Both the position numbers and the translations under genes were made by a program. This document shows positions 42,732-51,122 of a DNA stretch of 64,000 nucleotides, piece after piece. Numbering within the stretch: the stretch's first letter is position 1; each line of letters starts with the position of its first letter. Origin of the DNA: Spiractinospora alimapuensis (GTDB lineage: Bacteria; Actinomycetota; Actinomycetes; Streptosporangiales; Streptosporangiaceae); NCBI RefSeq assembly GCF_018437505.1, contig NZ_CP072467.1, forward strand, positions 496,001-560,000, in the 5' to 3' direction. The notes under the pieces are model-generated. The model did no database searches. It worked only from the letters and a program-made list of their open reading frames with translations, and was not told where the DNA came from.

Positions 42732-44051
42732 CTAGGACTCCGCGCTTCCCGCCACCCGGTTGTCCAGGACGCGTTTGTCGGTGGCGTCCTTGACGATGGA
42801 GAACTCGTCGAGGACGTGGCCCTGTGCTGTCACGGACTCGTACTCCAGTGTGTTCCCGTCGACCTCGATCACCTGGTAGGCGGGACGGGCGACGTCCTGC
42901 ACGCGTGGCACCGCGTCATACACCCGCCAGTTCTCCGTGCTCGAGGGATAGGTCTTGGGACTCGAGTTCGCGATCACGTACACGGGTCCGGTGTGGACTC
43001 CCTCGTCGTCCGTCTGGTTCGCCTCGAGGTTCCCCCGGGAGTAGGAGTGGTCGTGGCCCTGCAGCACCAGGTCGACGTCGTGTTCCTCCAGAATGTCCCC
43101 CCACGCCTGCCGGATGTCGACGTTGTTGCGTGCCGGTCGACCGGAGTACAGCGGGTGATGGAACATGACGGCCGTCCACGTTTGGGTGTTCGTGGTGAGC
43201 ACTTCGTCCAGCCACCGGGCCTGCGTCTGCAGCCACTCCTCCCGCTCCTCCTCGGGAACGGTCCGGTAGTTGGAGTTCAGCGCGATGAAACGCACGCCTT
43301 GGTAGTCGGAGTAGTAGACCGTCTCGCGGAGCTGGTCGTCCTCGGCGGGCCCGTTGCCGGTCTCGGGGAACTGTAGGCCCCACAGGGGGCTGAAGTCGTC
43401 ATCGTCGTACTCGTGGTTCCCGACCGCGGCGAAATGGCGCATCCCCCGGGTGCGGGACTCGGCGAAGGCGTCGTACCAGTCCTGCCACTGGGCGTCGTCG
43501 TGTCCGTCGTCCACCAGGTCCCCGACGGAGACCGCCATGTCGGCGTCGGGGACCGCCGTCAGCCCCGCCGCGACGGATGGGTCGATGCCTTCCCCGCCGT
43601 GCTGGGTGTCGCCGAAGTACAGGAACCGGAACGGATCGGCGCCCGTGGAGGCGGTGGTGAACGTATCCCACCGTGAGGAGGTGATTCCCCCGCCGCCCAC
43701 CCGGTAGCGATAGGCCGTCTGTGGCGCGAGCTCCGTGGCGGTCGCGCGAAAGTAGGTGTACCCGCCCTCGTCCCTGCTCTGCGCGGGGAACGTGGTCACG
43801 TCGTTGGGTGCGTTGATCGGCGCGACCTCGAGTTCGCCGTCGAAGGGCACCTCGGAGCGCCAGGTGACGGCCTGGGAGGTCGCGGGATCCTCCGTCGCGT
43901 ACAGCAGCAGCCGGTCGGGGCGCACCGCGTCCACGCCGGTCGCCGCGGCGGACGGGACGACGAACATGACGACGACCGTCAGTACTGCCAGGAGGAACCG
44001 CAAGGGAGAACGCCACCGTCGCGGAACGCGCACCGCCTCCTCGCTTTCCAT
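42732..44051 (-). CDS. Purple-acid-phosphatase-like metallophosphoesterase, tandem paralogue
   Basis: About 439 residues from ATG 44051; ATG 44108 is possible. It has a signal peptide (FLLAVLTVVVMFVVPSAAAT) but no lipobox Cys, so is released or otherwise attached. FN3-like N-domain (ATSQAVTWRSEVPFDGELEV) and the same five metal motifs, YFGDTQHG, VGDLVDD, GNHEYDDDD, MFHHPLY, LQGHDHSYSRG. The first motif differs slightly from its neighbour. Tandem copy of the gene at 41362. Confidence 0.88.
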   Translation of the reverse strand: MESEEAVRVPRRWRSPLRFLLAVLTVVVMFVVPSAAATGVDAVRPDRLLLYATEDPATSQAVTWRSEVPFDGELEVAPINAPNDVTTFPAQSRDEGGYTYFRATATELAPQTAYRYRVGGGGITSSRWDTFTTASTGADPFRFLYFGDTQHGGEGIDPSVAAGLTAVPDADMAVSVGDLVDDGHDDAQWQDWYDAFAESRTRGMRHFAAVGNHEYDDDDFSPLWGLQFPETGNGPAEDDQLRETVYYSDYQGVRFIALNSNYRTVPEEEREEWLQTQARWLDEVLTTNTQTWTAVMFHHPLYSGRPARNNVDIRQAWGDILEEHDVDLVLQGHDHSYSRGNLEANQTDDEGVHTGPVYVIANSSPKTYPSSTENWRVYDAVPRVQDVARPAYQVIEVDGNTLEYESVTAQGHVLDEFSIVKDATDKRVLDNRVAGSAES

Positions 44052-44266
44052 CGGGGGTTCTGCGGATGGATCCAAGAGACAATTCCCGCATTTGGGGCGT
44101 TCACGCATCACGCGTCTCGTTATTCGCCTCCGCCCCCGGCGTCTCGGTCGGTGACCCCCCGTGACCACCAACCGGACCCAACGGCGTCCGCTCAGGGTTT
44201 TCTCAGACAGGGTAGTGAATTCGCCGCGGTGTTCCGAGATTTGTGCGCAATGGATTCGGCGTGGCG

Positions 44267-45466
44267 CTATCGGCGGACCGTGACCTCGTCATTCGCCGCA
44301 AAACGATAGGGACGATGTTCGAGAAGATCACCAACACGGCGCCGCAACCGGGACAATTCCGCGCGGACCGTGATCGTGCGGCCGCGGTCGTGGAACAGGC
44401 CCTCGGCGAGGTCGGCGGCGCTCAGCCCGGCTCGATGGTGAGCGAGAAGCTCCAACAGGGTGGAGTGACGGGGAGTGAGCTGGTGGGTCCAACTCGCGAC
44501 CCCCCGGTGGACCGTCAGGACGGGGCGGTGCGGGTCGCTGAGGTCGAGCTGTACCCGCGCCGGCTCCCGTGGCTCGTCCGTGTCGCGGCGCCGCACCAGG
44601 AGACCGCCGGGAACGGGCTCGATGGAGCAGGTCCCGAGTGTGGGGACCCACGCGTGGTCCGCCGGGTGGTCGGGTAGCCGAAGCCGCGGCGTCGGCGGCA
44701 TCCCGATCGACGCCGCGACCCACCCGTGGGGATCGGTCACGACCGCGACCTCGTTCAGGCGGCTCAACAGGGGGGTGGCGGTGCTGCGCAGCTGTTCCAG
44801 GGCATCGCGATGTCGGTCCCGAAGTTTGGCCTCGGCCAGCCGGGCGACGGTCGTGACCAAGGCCAGCATGGAGGGATGTACCGACATCGCCGGGCCGCTG
44901 AGGTCGGTGACTCCCAGGAGGCTTCCGTCCCGCGGGTCGTGGATGGGCGCGGCGGCGCAGGTCCAGGCGTGGTGGGTGCGCACGAAGTGTTCGGCGGAGT
45001 GCACCTGGACTGGGCGCCCCCGCGCCAGGGCCGTTCCGATCGCGTTGGTTCCCACCCGTTCCTCGGTCCAGCACGCCCCGGCGATCAACCCGAGGGCGTC
45101 GGCGCGACGCTGCGCGGTGGTGCCGCCCTCCCGCCAGAGAACGCGGCCCTCCCCGTCCACGATCGCGTGGACGTAGCCGGCGTCCTGGGCGAGAGAGAGG
45201 AGCCCATCGCTCAGGACCTCCCGTACGGTGCCCGACAGTGGGCTGGCGCGGCGCCGTGCCTCGACTACGTCGGCGGGCCAGGGGTCGGGGTCGGCGCCCC
45301 GTTCCGGATCGAGTCCCGCACGCCGGAGCCGGGTCCAGGACTCGGCGATGACCCGGCGGGGCGCCACGGGCGGCGTACGGCCGGACATCGTCGCGTCGTG
45401 CGTACGTGCGAGCACACGCATCCGGTGGATGAGGTCGGCGGTTCGGGATTCCGGATCGTGTGGCAT
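44267..45466 (-). CDS. GAF-domain transcriptional regulator (AcoR/MimR-like without AAA domain)
   Basis: 399 residues from ATG 45466. The N-terminal section is typical of acetoin-type activators: RVIAESWTRLRRAGLDPERG, then a GAF domain with WTEERVGTNAIGTALARGRP and HHAWTCAAAPIHDPRDGSLL. No AAA+ domain follows; instead the C-terminus is a separate winged-helix-like module, LTPRHSTLLELLAHHRAGLS. Divergent from an NDH-2-like flavoprotein across 234 bases and probably regulates it. Confidence 0.88.
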   Translation of the reverse strand: MPHDPESRTADLIHRMRVLARTHDATMSGRTPPVAPRRVIAESWTRLRRAGLDPERGADPDPWPADVVEARRRASPLSGTVREVLSDGLLSLAQDAGYVHAIVDGEGRVLWREGGTTAQRRADALGLIAGACWTEERVGTNAIGTALARGRPVQVHSAEHFVRTHHAWTCAAAPIHDPRDGSLLGVTDLSGPAMSVHPSMLALVTTVARLAEAKLRDRHRDALEQLRSTATPLLSRLNEVAVVTDPHGWVAASIGMPPTPRLRLPDHPADHAWVPTLGTCSIEPVPGGLLVRRRDTDEPREPARVQLDLSDPHRPVLTVHRGVASWTHQLTPRHSTLLELLAHHRAGLSAADLAEGLFHDRGRTITVRAELSRLRRRVGDLLEHRPYRFAANDEVTVRR

Positions 45467-45700
45467 GGCTGCCCGCCCCCTGGTGGTCACGTCACCGCCC
45501 GCCGCCGCCAACGCCGGCGCCGTGGGCGCGTTGTGGCGCCCCGGTGAAACGCCCCCGCGGCACCACCATAAGTGGCGTGCTTGAACCGTCAAGGACCTGG
45601 AGCGCCCATGCTCGTGGGGTGCGACACGCCGCCGCCACGGCCGTCTGTCACGTTTCGCGTCGGTGTCTGGTCGAGGGGGGTGAACGAAGGGAGTAGGCAG

Positions 45701-46813
45701 ATGAAGACCAAGATCGTTGTGGTGGGAGCGGGGTACGCCGGCCTGGTCGCGGCGAAGCTGATCGCGGCGCGGACCCCATCGACGGTGACCCTGGTGAACG
45801 CGACGGACCGTTTCGTGGAGCGGGTGCGCCTGCACCAGTTGGCCGCGGGACAGACCCTACGGGACCGCCCCTTGCGGGCGCTCCTTCGTGGCACGGGGGT
45901 GCGACTCGTGGTCGACCGGGCCGAGAAGGTGGACGCCGCGACGCGCGTCGTCCACCTCGCCCAAGGGGAGCCGCTGAACTACGACATCCTCGTCTACGCG
46001 CTGGGCAGTCACGTCGACACCGAGACCGTTCCGGGGGTGGCCGAGCACGCCCACACGGTGGGATCCGCGCCCCAGGCCGAGCGCCTGAACGACCACCTCG
46101 CGCGCGGCGCGGGCACCGTCACCGTGGTGGGCGGCGGGCTGACCGGGCTCGAGGCCGCCACCGAGATCGCGGAGTCCCATCCCCGACGAGACGTACGCCT
46201 GGTCTCGACTGACTCTCTGGGCGCGGAGCTCTCACAACGCGGAGCGCGTCACGTGCGGGCCCGGTTCGAGCGACTCCGCATCGACACGCGCGAACACGCC
46301 CGCGTCACCGAGGTGCGTTCCACGGGGCTCCTCCTGGACGACGGCTCGTTCCTGACCAGCGACACGGTGGTGTGGACCGCCGGGTTCCGCGTACCCGACC
46401 TCGCGCGGCAGGCGGGTGTGGAGACGACGCCGCACGGCCAGGTCGTGGTGGACGAAACGCTGCGTTCGGTGTCACACCCGGAGATCTACGCCGTCGGGGA
46501 CGCCGCCGCGCTGGTGAACCAGGTGGGAGTGCGACTGCGTATGGCGTGCGCGACGGGAATGCCCTCCGGACAACACCTGGCCCGCGTCATCGCCGCACGG
46601 ACAGCCGGCCTCGAGGCTCCCCTGTTCGGCTTCCGGTACGTCGTCCGCTGCGTGAGCCTGGGGCGCCGCGACGCGCTCATCCAGTTCGTGCGTGAGGACG
46701 ACACCCCGCGGGAACGGGTCCTCACCGGACGCGCCGCGGTCCTCACCAAGGAGGCGATCGTCCGTAACGCGGCCGGTGTCATGCGGTACCCCTGGCTGCC
46801 CGCGTCCCTGTGA
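45701..46813 (+). CDS. NAD(P)/FAD-dependent oxidoreductase, NDH-2-like
   Basis: 370 residues from ATG 45701 behind GGGAG. FAD Rossmann VVVGAGYAGLVAAKLI at 6-21, NAD Rossmann VVGGGLTGLEAATEI near 148, and GD motif YAVGDAAAL near 263. Resembles type II NADH dehydrogenases and carotenoid-type flavoproteins; membrane anchoring not evident. The GAF regulator upstream suggests induction by a small organic compound. Confidence 0.9.
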   Translation: MKTKIVVVGAGYAGLVAAKLIAARTPSTVTLVNATDRFVERVRLHQLAAGQTLRDRPLRALLRGTGVRLVVDRAEKVDAATRVVHLAQGEPLNYDILVYALGSHVDTETVPGVAEHAHTVGSAPQAERLNDHLARGAGTVTVVGGGLTGLEAATEIAESHPRRDVRLVSTDSLGAELSQRGARHVRARFERLRIDTREHARVTEVRSTGLLLDDGSFLTSDTVVWTAGFRVPDLARQAGVETTPHGQVVVDETLRSVSHPEIYAVGDAAALVNQVGVRLRMACATGMPSGQHLARVIAARTAGLEAPLFGFRYVVRCVSLGRRDALIQFVREDDTPRERVLTGRAAVLTKEAIVRNAAGVMRYPWLPASL

Positions 46814-46872
46814 TCGGGCCGCGGCGGGGAAACCGATCAGGAATCGAGAAGCGCAGGCCACAGCCTCATGGC

Positions 46873-46878
46873 TAGCGT
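46873..46878 (+). promoter_or_regulatory. Leaderless -10 hexamer (TAGCGT)
   Basis: TAGCGT with a 7-base gap to ATG 46886. It supports that start over the in-frame ATG 46868. Confidence 0.55.
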
Positions 46879-46885
46879 GAGTGCC

Positions 46886-47296
46886 ATGGACATCAGCATT
46901 CATGCGAGCTTCCTTCCGCACGACGACCCCGACGCGGCCCTGTCGTTCTATCGCGACGTTCTGGGCTTCGAGGTTCGCAACGACGTCGGCTACGACGGGA
47001 TGCGCTGGATCACGGTCGGGCCGAAGGGGCAGCCCTCGACCTCCATCGTGCTGCAGCCGCCGGCCGCCGATCCCGGTATCACCGACGCGGAGCGCCGGAC
47101 CATCGCGGAGATGATGGCCAAGGGGACCTACGCGGGTGTGCTCCTGGCGACCACCGACCTGGACGGGGTCTTCGAACGGCTCGAGGCAAGCGACGCGGAG
47201 ATCATCCAGGAGCCGATCGACCAGCCCTACGGCCTCCGCGACTGCGCGGTGCGGGATCCCGCCGGCAACATGATCCGGATCCAGCAGGTGGGTTGA
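46886..47296 (+). CDS. VOC family (glyoxalase-like) protein
   Basis: 136 residues, MDISIHASFLPHDDPDAALS at the start and DCAVRDPAGNMIRIQQ at the end, a common actinobacterial glyoxalase-like protein. Start ATG 46886 is preferred over ATG 46868 on the basis of the promoter hexamer and family start. Followed by a perfect palindromic hairpin and another VOC gene. Confidence 0.92.
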   Translation: MDISIHASFLPHDDPDAALSFYRDVLGFEVRNDVGYDGMRWITVGPKGQPSTSIVLQPPAADPGITDAERRTIAEMMAKGTYAGVLLATTDLDGVFERLEASDAEIIQEPIDQPYGLRDCAVRDPAGNMIRIQQVG

Positions 47297-47300
47297 TCCA

Positions 47301-47324
47301 GGGCCTCCACGATCGTGGAGGCCC
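47301..47324 (+). terminator. Perfect 24-base palindrome, probable terminator
   Basis: GGGCCTCCACGA and its complement adjoin with no loop mismatch, 5 bases after the VOC stop. As RNA it makes a stem of about ten pairs with a 4-base loop. No T-run. Confidence 0.7.
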
Positions 47325-47395
47325 CACCCACCGCCCCAGCACCGACCAACCCAGCCAACGCATGTCCGCACCTGGGTCACGGAGGAGTCCCGCAC

Positions 47396-48190
47396 ATGCT
47401 CTCGCTCGACGCGATCGAACTCGGCGTGCCCGAGGTGCCAACCGCGCGCGAATTCTACGTCTCCGCGCTCTTGAGTCCTGCCACGGAAGACGACCAGACG
47501 GTGCGTCTCGACCTGTACGGCACCGGTCAGGTCGGACTGCGTGACGTCAAGGAACTCGCCGACGACCTGGAGGCGGGACCCGACACCTCCGGATTCCGGG
47601 GCTACGTGATGAGCTACATCGTGCGTCAACCGCGTGAGGTCCAGGTCCTGGTGGACGCCGCTGTCGCCCAGGGAGCGACGGTGCTCAGGCCCCCCAAGAA
47701 GGGATTCTTCGGCGGCTTCTCCGCCGTCTACCGGGCGCCGGACGGTGCCGTCTGGAAGCTCGCGGCCCCCACCAAGAAGGACACGGCGCCGGCGGCCGAC
47801 CCGCCGACCCCCACCGAGACAGGAGTACTGCTCGGTGTCGCTGACCCCACCGTGTCCAAGGTCTTCTACACCGCGCTGGGTATGACCGTGGACCGGGACT
47901 ACGGCACCAAGTTCATCGACTTCGTCCCGGCCAAGGGATCGTGCCGGTTCGGCCTGATGACCCGCGCCGCCCTCGCCAAGGACGCGGGGGTCGCCGCGGC
48001 GGGGACCGGGTTCCCGGCAGCGGTGCTCACCTCACGGCGGGCTTCGCGGGACGAGGTCGACGCGGTTCTGTCGGTCGCCGCCACGGCCGGAGCCGACGGC
48101 GTGTCCACGGCGGCGGAGGACGGCTCGGGCGGCTACGCCGGGCGGTTCACCGATCCCGACGGCTTCACCTGGACGATATCCAGTCCGTGA
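47396..48190 (+). CDS. Two-domain VOC family protein
   Basis: 264 residues from ATG 47396, behind GGAGGAG. Two glyoxalase-like modules: residues 1-125 (AIELGVPEVPTAREFYVSAL, then FSAVYRAPDGAVWKLA) and 135-264 (GVADPTVSKVFYTALGM, then YAGRFTDPDGFTWTI). Tandem VOC proteins act as complete monomeric enzymes or as ligand binders. Terminator hairpin 33 bases downstream. Confidence 0.9.
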   Translation: MLSLDAIELGVPEVPTAREFYVSALLSPATEDDQTVRLDLYGTGQVGLRDVKELADDLEAGPDTSGFRGYVMSYIVRQPREVQVLVDAAVAQGATVLRPPKKGFFGGFSAVYRAPDGAVWKLAAPTKKDTAPAADPPTPTETGVLLGVADPTVSKVFYTALGMTVDRDYGTKFIDFVPAKGSCRFGLMTRAALAKDAGVAAAGTGFPAAVLTSRRASRDEVDAVLSVAATAGADGVSTAAEDGSGGYAGRFTDPDGFTWTISSP

Positions 48191-48222
48191 GAGGCCACGG
48201 CGTTCTCCCTCAGTGAAGGGGC

Positions 48223-48249
48223 CGGGCTCCCCGGCGCGCTGGGAGCCCG
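48223..48249 (+). terminator. Hairpin after the two-domain VOC gene
   Basis: Arms CGGGCTCCC and GGGAGCCCG with a 9-base loop. Confidence 0.75.
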
Positions 48250-48317
48250 ACTGACCTCTTTCGCGCGGTGGCGTTGTCTCACCCGGGGGGTGGATGCTCT
48301 TCCGCTGGGTTGTGGCC

Positions 48318-48575
48318 CTACTGGCTGTGGTGGCTGTGGGTTCGGTTGTGGTGCCACCAGTGGCGGAGGAGGGTGGACAGGACGGGTTTGGTGAGCCCGG
48401 TGAGTGAGTGCGTGATGTGTTCGCGGGGTGCTTGGGCGATGACGAGGTGTCCCCAGTCGATGGCGACGGCCTGCCAGAGGGTGTCGTCGTCGGGGGCGGG
48501 GCGGATCTGGACGAACACGCCGTGCACGTCGGCGATCCAGAGGGTGTCGTCGACTTCCAGGACGGTGAGTGTCAT
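48318..48575 (-). CDS. Small hypothetical protein, DVHGV family, last of three-gene operon
   Basis: 85 residues. The core IADVHGVFVQIRPAP near 14-28 closely matches VCDVHGVLVDVRRDP in the gene just upstream, so the two are diverged duplicates. The C-terminus is His-rich (RHWWHHNRTHSHHSQ). Start ATG 48575 overlaps the preceding stop by four bases. No known domain. Transcribed away from the XRE regulator, suggesting a partner role. Confidence 0.78.
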   Translation of the reverse strand: MTLTVLEVDDTLWIADVHGVFVQIRPAPDDDTLWQAVAIDWGHLVIAQAPREHITHSLTGLTKPVLSTLLRHWWHHNRTHSHHSQ

Positions 48576-48811
48576 CGGGGTGCCCCCGTCCCTGGGCCGA
48601 CGCGGCGGGCGATCTCGGCGACGGTGATCGTGTCGAGAGCTGTGGCCAGGGCGTCGAGGTCGTAGCCGATGGCGAGTTGGATCTGGCCGTGGTAGCGGGT
48701 GCGGGCGCGCCATCGGCCGCTGTAGGGGTCCCGCCGGACGTCGACGAGGACGCCGTGGACGTCGCACACGTGGTGGTAGTCATGCCATCCCGGGGCGAGT
48801 GTCACGGTCAC
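48572..48811 (-). CDS. Small hypothetical protein, DVHGV family, middle gene
   Basis: 79 residues starting GTG 48811, a start set by the 4-base overlap with the upstream stop (ATG 48829 would be the alternative). Contains HHVCDVHGVLVDVRRDP, then a C-terminal helical part (LDALATALDTITVAEIARRV). Paralogue of the gene downstream. Function unknown. Confidence 0.78.
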   Translation of the reverse strand: MTVTLAPGWHDYHHVCDVHGVLVDVRRDPYSGRWRARTRYHGQIQLAIGYDLDALATALDTITVAEIARRVGPGTGAPR

Positions 48812-49050
48812 GCGCTCACCCCGGCACACTCCGGGCGGCGAGCGAGAGCCTGACGCACCAACGGCGCCAACTCCCGACGCAGCTCCTCGCGGAACACATC
48901 GTCAGCGCTCGGAGCCACGACCGGGCGCGACAACGTCAACAGCGCCGCCAACCCCGCCCACTGAGTGCTCGGGTCCGGGCCGCGATGCCGTCCACACCAC
49001 CAGGACCAATCCGAACGATCCGCTCCCGCCCATACGATTGCTTCCGTCAT
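48808..49050 (-). CDS. Small hypothetical protein, first of three-gene operon
   Basis: 80 residues from ATG 49050, with GGGAGG ribosome site. A Trp-rich N-terminal half (ADRSDWSWWCGRHRG) and a helical end (FREELRRELAPLVRQALARR). No recognised domain. Divergent from the XRE gene at 49230 across 179 bases. Confidence 0.72.
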   Translation of the reverse strand: MTEAIVWAGADRSDWSWWCGRHRGPDPSTQWAGLAALLTLSRPVVAPSADDVFREELRRELAPLVRQALARRPECAGVSA

Positions 49051-49229
49051 CAGTCCTCCCAAGACTGGTGGCCGTGCCCCGGGAGCGACGATCCACATAC
49101 GCTCGCCGGGGCTCTTCTGTTCACCACCGTCCTAGCTCTGGCTGATTCCCGCTACAGATACCGCTCATCAGAAGAAATCTTCACTTCCATGGATTGCCGA
49201 GAGGCATTCGGGTGGTAGATAGTGATGGA

Positions 49230-50045
49230 ATGGCGATAACCCCCGAACACGCGCGGAGGCGCTTCGGCGTGGAGCTGCGCAAGTGGCGTGAGCACGCGGG
49301 AATGTCTCAGCCCGAGCTCGCACGAGCGATACCCATATCGCAGTCCCAGATCAGCGCTATAGAGACCGGCGGTAAAGGCACCACTCGGGAACAAATACGA
49401 CGATTCGATCAGGTGCTTACCACCGAAGGTGCTCTGCTCCGTCGCTGGGAAGATCTACACCAGGAGGGACGCGGTTTTCCGTCCTGGTTTGCTGGCGTGG
49501 TTTCCGTGGAACAGCAGGCGTCAGAGATCAGGGAGTATGCGCCGCTTCTGGTGCCAGGATTGCTCCAGACTGGGGATTACGCGCGCACCAGCCTGCGGCA
49601 AGGAAAGCCGACCATGAGTGAGGACACTCTGGAAGAACGTGTTCGTGCTCGTATGGAGCGGCAGGTCATCCTCAGCTCGGAGGAACCACCCCTCGTGCGA
49701 GCCGTGATTGAGGAACACGTCTTGCGACGTCCGATAGGGGGACGTGAGACCCTGAAGGCACAGTTGGACCACTTGCTTGATGTCGGTTCACGCCCCCACG
49801 TCGCCATCTCCGTCGTCCCGATGACAACAGAGATCCATCCGGGGCAGGACGGGCCATTTCTCCTGTTCACAATCCCGGGACAGGGCGTGCTCGCGTACAC
49901 GGAGACGAGGATCAGTGGCACCCCCACGGATGAACCGGAAGCGGTGGGTGATTACCTGAGTGTATTCGGGGAGTTGTGCCTGACGGCCCTACCTCCGGAT
50001 GCGTCGAGGCACCTCATCGATCAGATCAGGAGAGACATCGGATGA
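49230..50045 (+). CDS. XRE family regulator with DUF5753 domain (WhiJ/Scr1-like)
   Basis: 271 residues from ATG 49230 (GTG 49212 also possible; GATAGT lies 12 to 7 bases before ATG). Helix-turn-helix at about 10-60 (MSQPELARAIPISQSQISAI), then DUF5753 with YAPLLVPGLLQTGDYARTSL. Stop overlaps the DUF397 start by four bases. In this locus one XRE regulator serves a run of four DUF397 genes, unlike the single pair at 13957. Confidence 0.93.
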   Translation: MAITPEHARRRFGVELRKWREHAGMSQPELARAIPISQSQISAIETGGKGTTREQIRRFDQVLTTEGALLRRWEDLHQEGRGFPSWFAGVVSVEQQASEIREYAPLLVPGLLQTGDYARTSLRQGKPTMSEDTLEERVRARMERQVILSSEEPPLVRAVIEEHVLRRPIGGRETLKAQLDHLLDVGSRPHVAISVVPMTTEIHPGQDGPFLLFTIPGQGVLAYTETRISGTPTDEPEAVGDYLSVFGELCLTALPPDASRHLIDQIRRDIG

Positions 50046-50227
50046 TCACTGACCATTGGCACAAGAGCAGCTACAGCCAAGGTGGCGCCACCAACTGTGT
50101 GGAGTGCCGCACCGCTGACTCGCGGGTGCTGGTGCGCGATACGCAGAACCGCTCAGCCGGACACCTGTCCTTCTCCTCGCGGGAATGGGCCGCGTTCTTG
50201 GGTGCTGCGGCGGAGGGGGAGCTGTAA
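50042..50227 (+). CDS. DUF397 domain protein 1 of 4
   Basis: 61 residues, WHKSSYSQGGATNCVECR at the start, then VLVRDTQNRSAGHLSFS and EWAAFLGAAAEGEL. Start codon overlaps the XRE stop (4 bases), the normal coupling. Closest to the DUF397 gene at 14744. Confidence 0.93.
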   Translation: MITDHWHKSSYSQGGATNCVECRTADSRVLVRDTQNRSAGHLSFSSREWAAFLGAAAEGEL

Positions 50228-50244
50228 CTCCCGTCCGACGTCCG

Positions 50245-50274
50245 CCCTCGGGTCCCGTCCCGGGGGCAGTTTTT
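50245..50274 (+). terminator. Terminator after DUF397-1
   Basis: Stem CCCTCGGG / CCCGGGGG (one G-T pair) with a 6-base loop, then CAG and TTTTT: a rare T-tailed terminator for such GC-rich DNA. A nearly identical one ends the array at 51304. Confidence 0.8.
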
Positions 50275-50312
50275 GTGTCGGGGGTGTTTTGGTGTTCGGC
50301 GGTGCCTCGATT

Positions 50313-50344
50313 CACGCTATGCGAGAGAACTGGCTAGGTATAGG
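50313..50344 (+). repeat. Promoter module copy 1
   Basis: CACGCTATG (50313-50321), GAACTGGC (50327-50334) and TATAGG (50339-50344). The same three words with identical spacing occur at 50772-50803. The last word is suited to a -10 box, so the unit is probably a promoter with an operator for the XRE protein. Confidence 0.65.
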
Positions 50345-50383
50345 TTGTTGAACAACTCCACTGAGAGTGCCGAAGGAGTTGAA

Positions 50384-50557
50384 ATGAATGACTGGCACAC
50401 GAGCTCGTACTCGGCGAATGGTTCCCAGTGCGTTGAGATCGCGAAGGGCCCTGTTGCCGCTATTCGAGACACAAAACATAGAGAGCAAGGACACCTGGAG
50501 TTCCCCGCGCGAGAGTTCGTCGCACTGATCGCGGCCGCGCGCGGCGATGAGCTGTAG
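50384..50557 (+). CDS. DUF397 domain protein 2 of 4
   Basis: 57 residues from ATG 50384 behind AAGGAG. WHTSSYSANGSQCVEIAKGP, then AIRDTKHREQGHLEFPAREF and a GDEL end. It has its own promoter module and terminator, so is expressed separately from the XRE transcript. Confidence 0.92.
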   Translation: MNDWHTSSYSANGSQCVEIAKGPVAAIRDTKHREQGHLEFPAREFVALIAAARGDEL

Positions 50558-50559
50558 TC

Positions 50560-50576
50560 GGCCAGGACGCCTGGCC
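50560..50576 (+). terminator. Hairpin after DUF397-2
   Basis: GGCCAGG-ACG-CCTGGCC, three bases after the stop. Confidence 0.65.
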
Positions 50577-50771
50577 ATACCCGTTTAATCCGGGTAGCCG
50601 AAGCTCCCAGTGCTGTGCTAGGCCCTCGGCCTCCTCGCGGAGATGGGGCTCTTTACAGTCGACTGAGGCGACAGGGAGAGCGATAAGGAGCTACCCCTGC
50701 TTGTTCTTCGGGTGTCTCTTGAGGCAGATCTTTGTGTCTGCGGTGGGTGGTGTTTTGTGGCGCCCCCGGTC

Positions 50772-50803
50772 CACGCTATGTCGCCGAACTGGCGACGTAT
50801 AGA
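50772..50803 (+). repeat. Promoter module copy 2
   Basis: CACGCTATG (50772-50780), GAACTGGC (50786-50793) and TATAGA (50798-50803), spaced exactly as in copy 1. It precedes DUF397-3. The 200 bases before it (50577-50771) hold no gene I recognise. Confidence 0.65.
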
Positions 50804-50886
50804 TTAGTGAGTGCGAGCAGCCAGGGTGGCCTCTAATCCGTTCAAGTCGCCGAATTCCCTTCTATCGGCGTGGAGGCAGATCGACG

Positions 50887-51066
50887 ATGAAGACAACGTG
50901 GTACACGAGTAGCTACAGCGGCGGTACGAATCACTGTGTGGCGTGCCGAATCGCCAATTCTCGCGTGCAGGTCCGCGATAGCAAATCCTCGTGGGCCGGT
51001 CATCTGACGTTTGACGCGCTTGAGTGGTCAGCGTTTGTGGCTGCTGCGACGGAAGGTGAGCTGTAG
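50887..51066 (+). CDS. DUF397 domain protein 3 of 4
   Basis: 59 residues, MKTTWYTSSYSGGTNHCVAC then VQVRDSKSSWAGHLTFD and WSAFVAAATEGEL. ATG 50887 is preceded by GGAGG. NCVE reads HCVA, a slight deviation. Other frames here are not protein-like. Confidence 0.92.
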   Translation: MKTTWYTSSYSGGTNHCVACRIANSRVQVRDSKSSWAGHLTFDALEWSAFVAAATEGEL

Positions 51067-51122
51067 GAATCGCTCTCGCCTGAGGGCGGTGAGGCGTATC
51101 GCGCGAATCTTGGAGACACAAC

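Noticed and set aside
45580-45593. CTTGA-ACCG-TCAAG repeat upstream of the NDH-2-like gene
   Set aside because: Short arms and no conserved match; not strong enough to call an operator for the GAF regulator.
48909-49096. tRNA or small RNA searched for in the intergenic regions
   Set aside because: No cloverleaf, CCA end or TTCGA arm seen in this or any other intergenic region.
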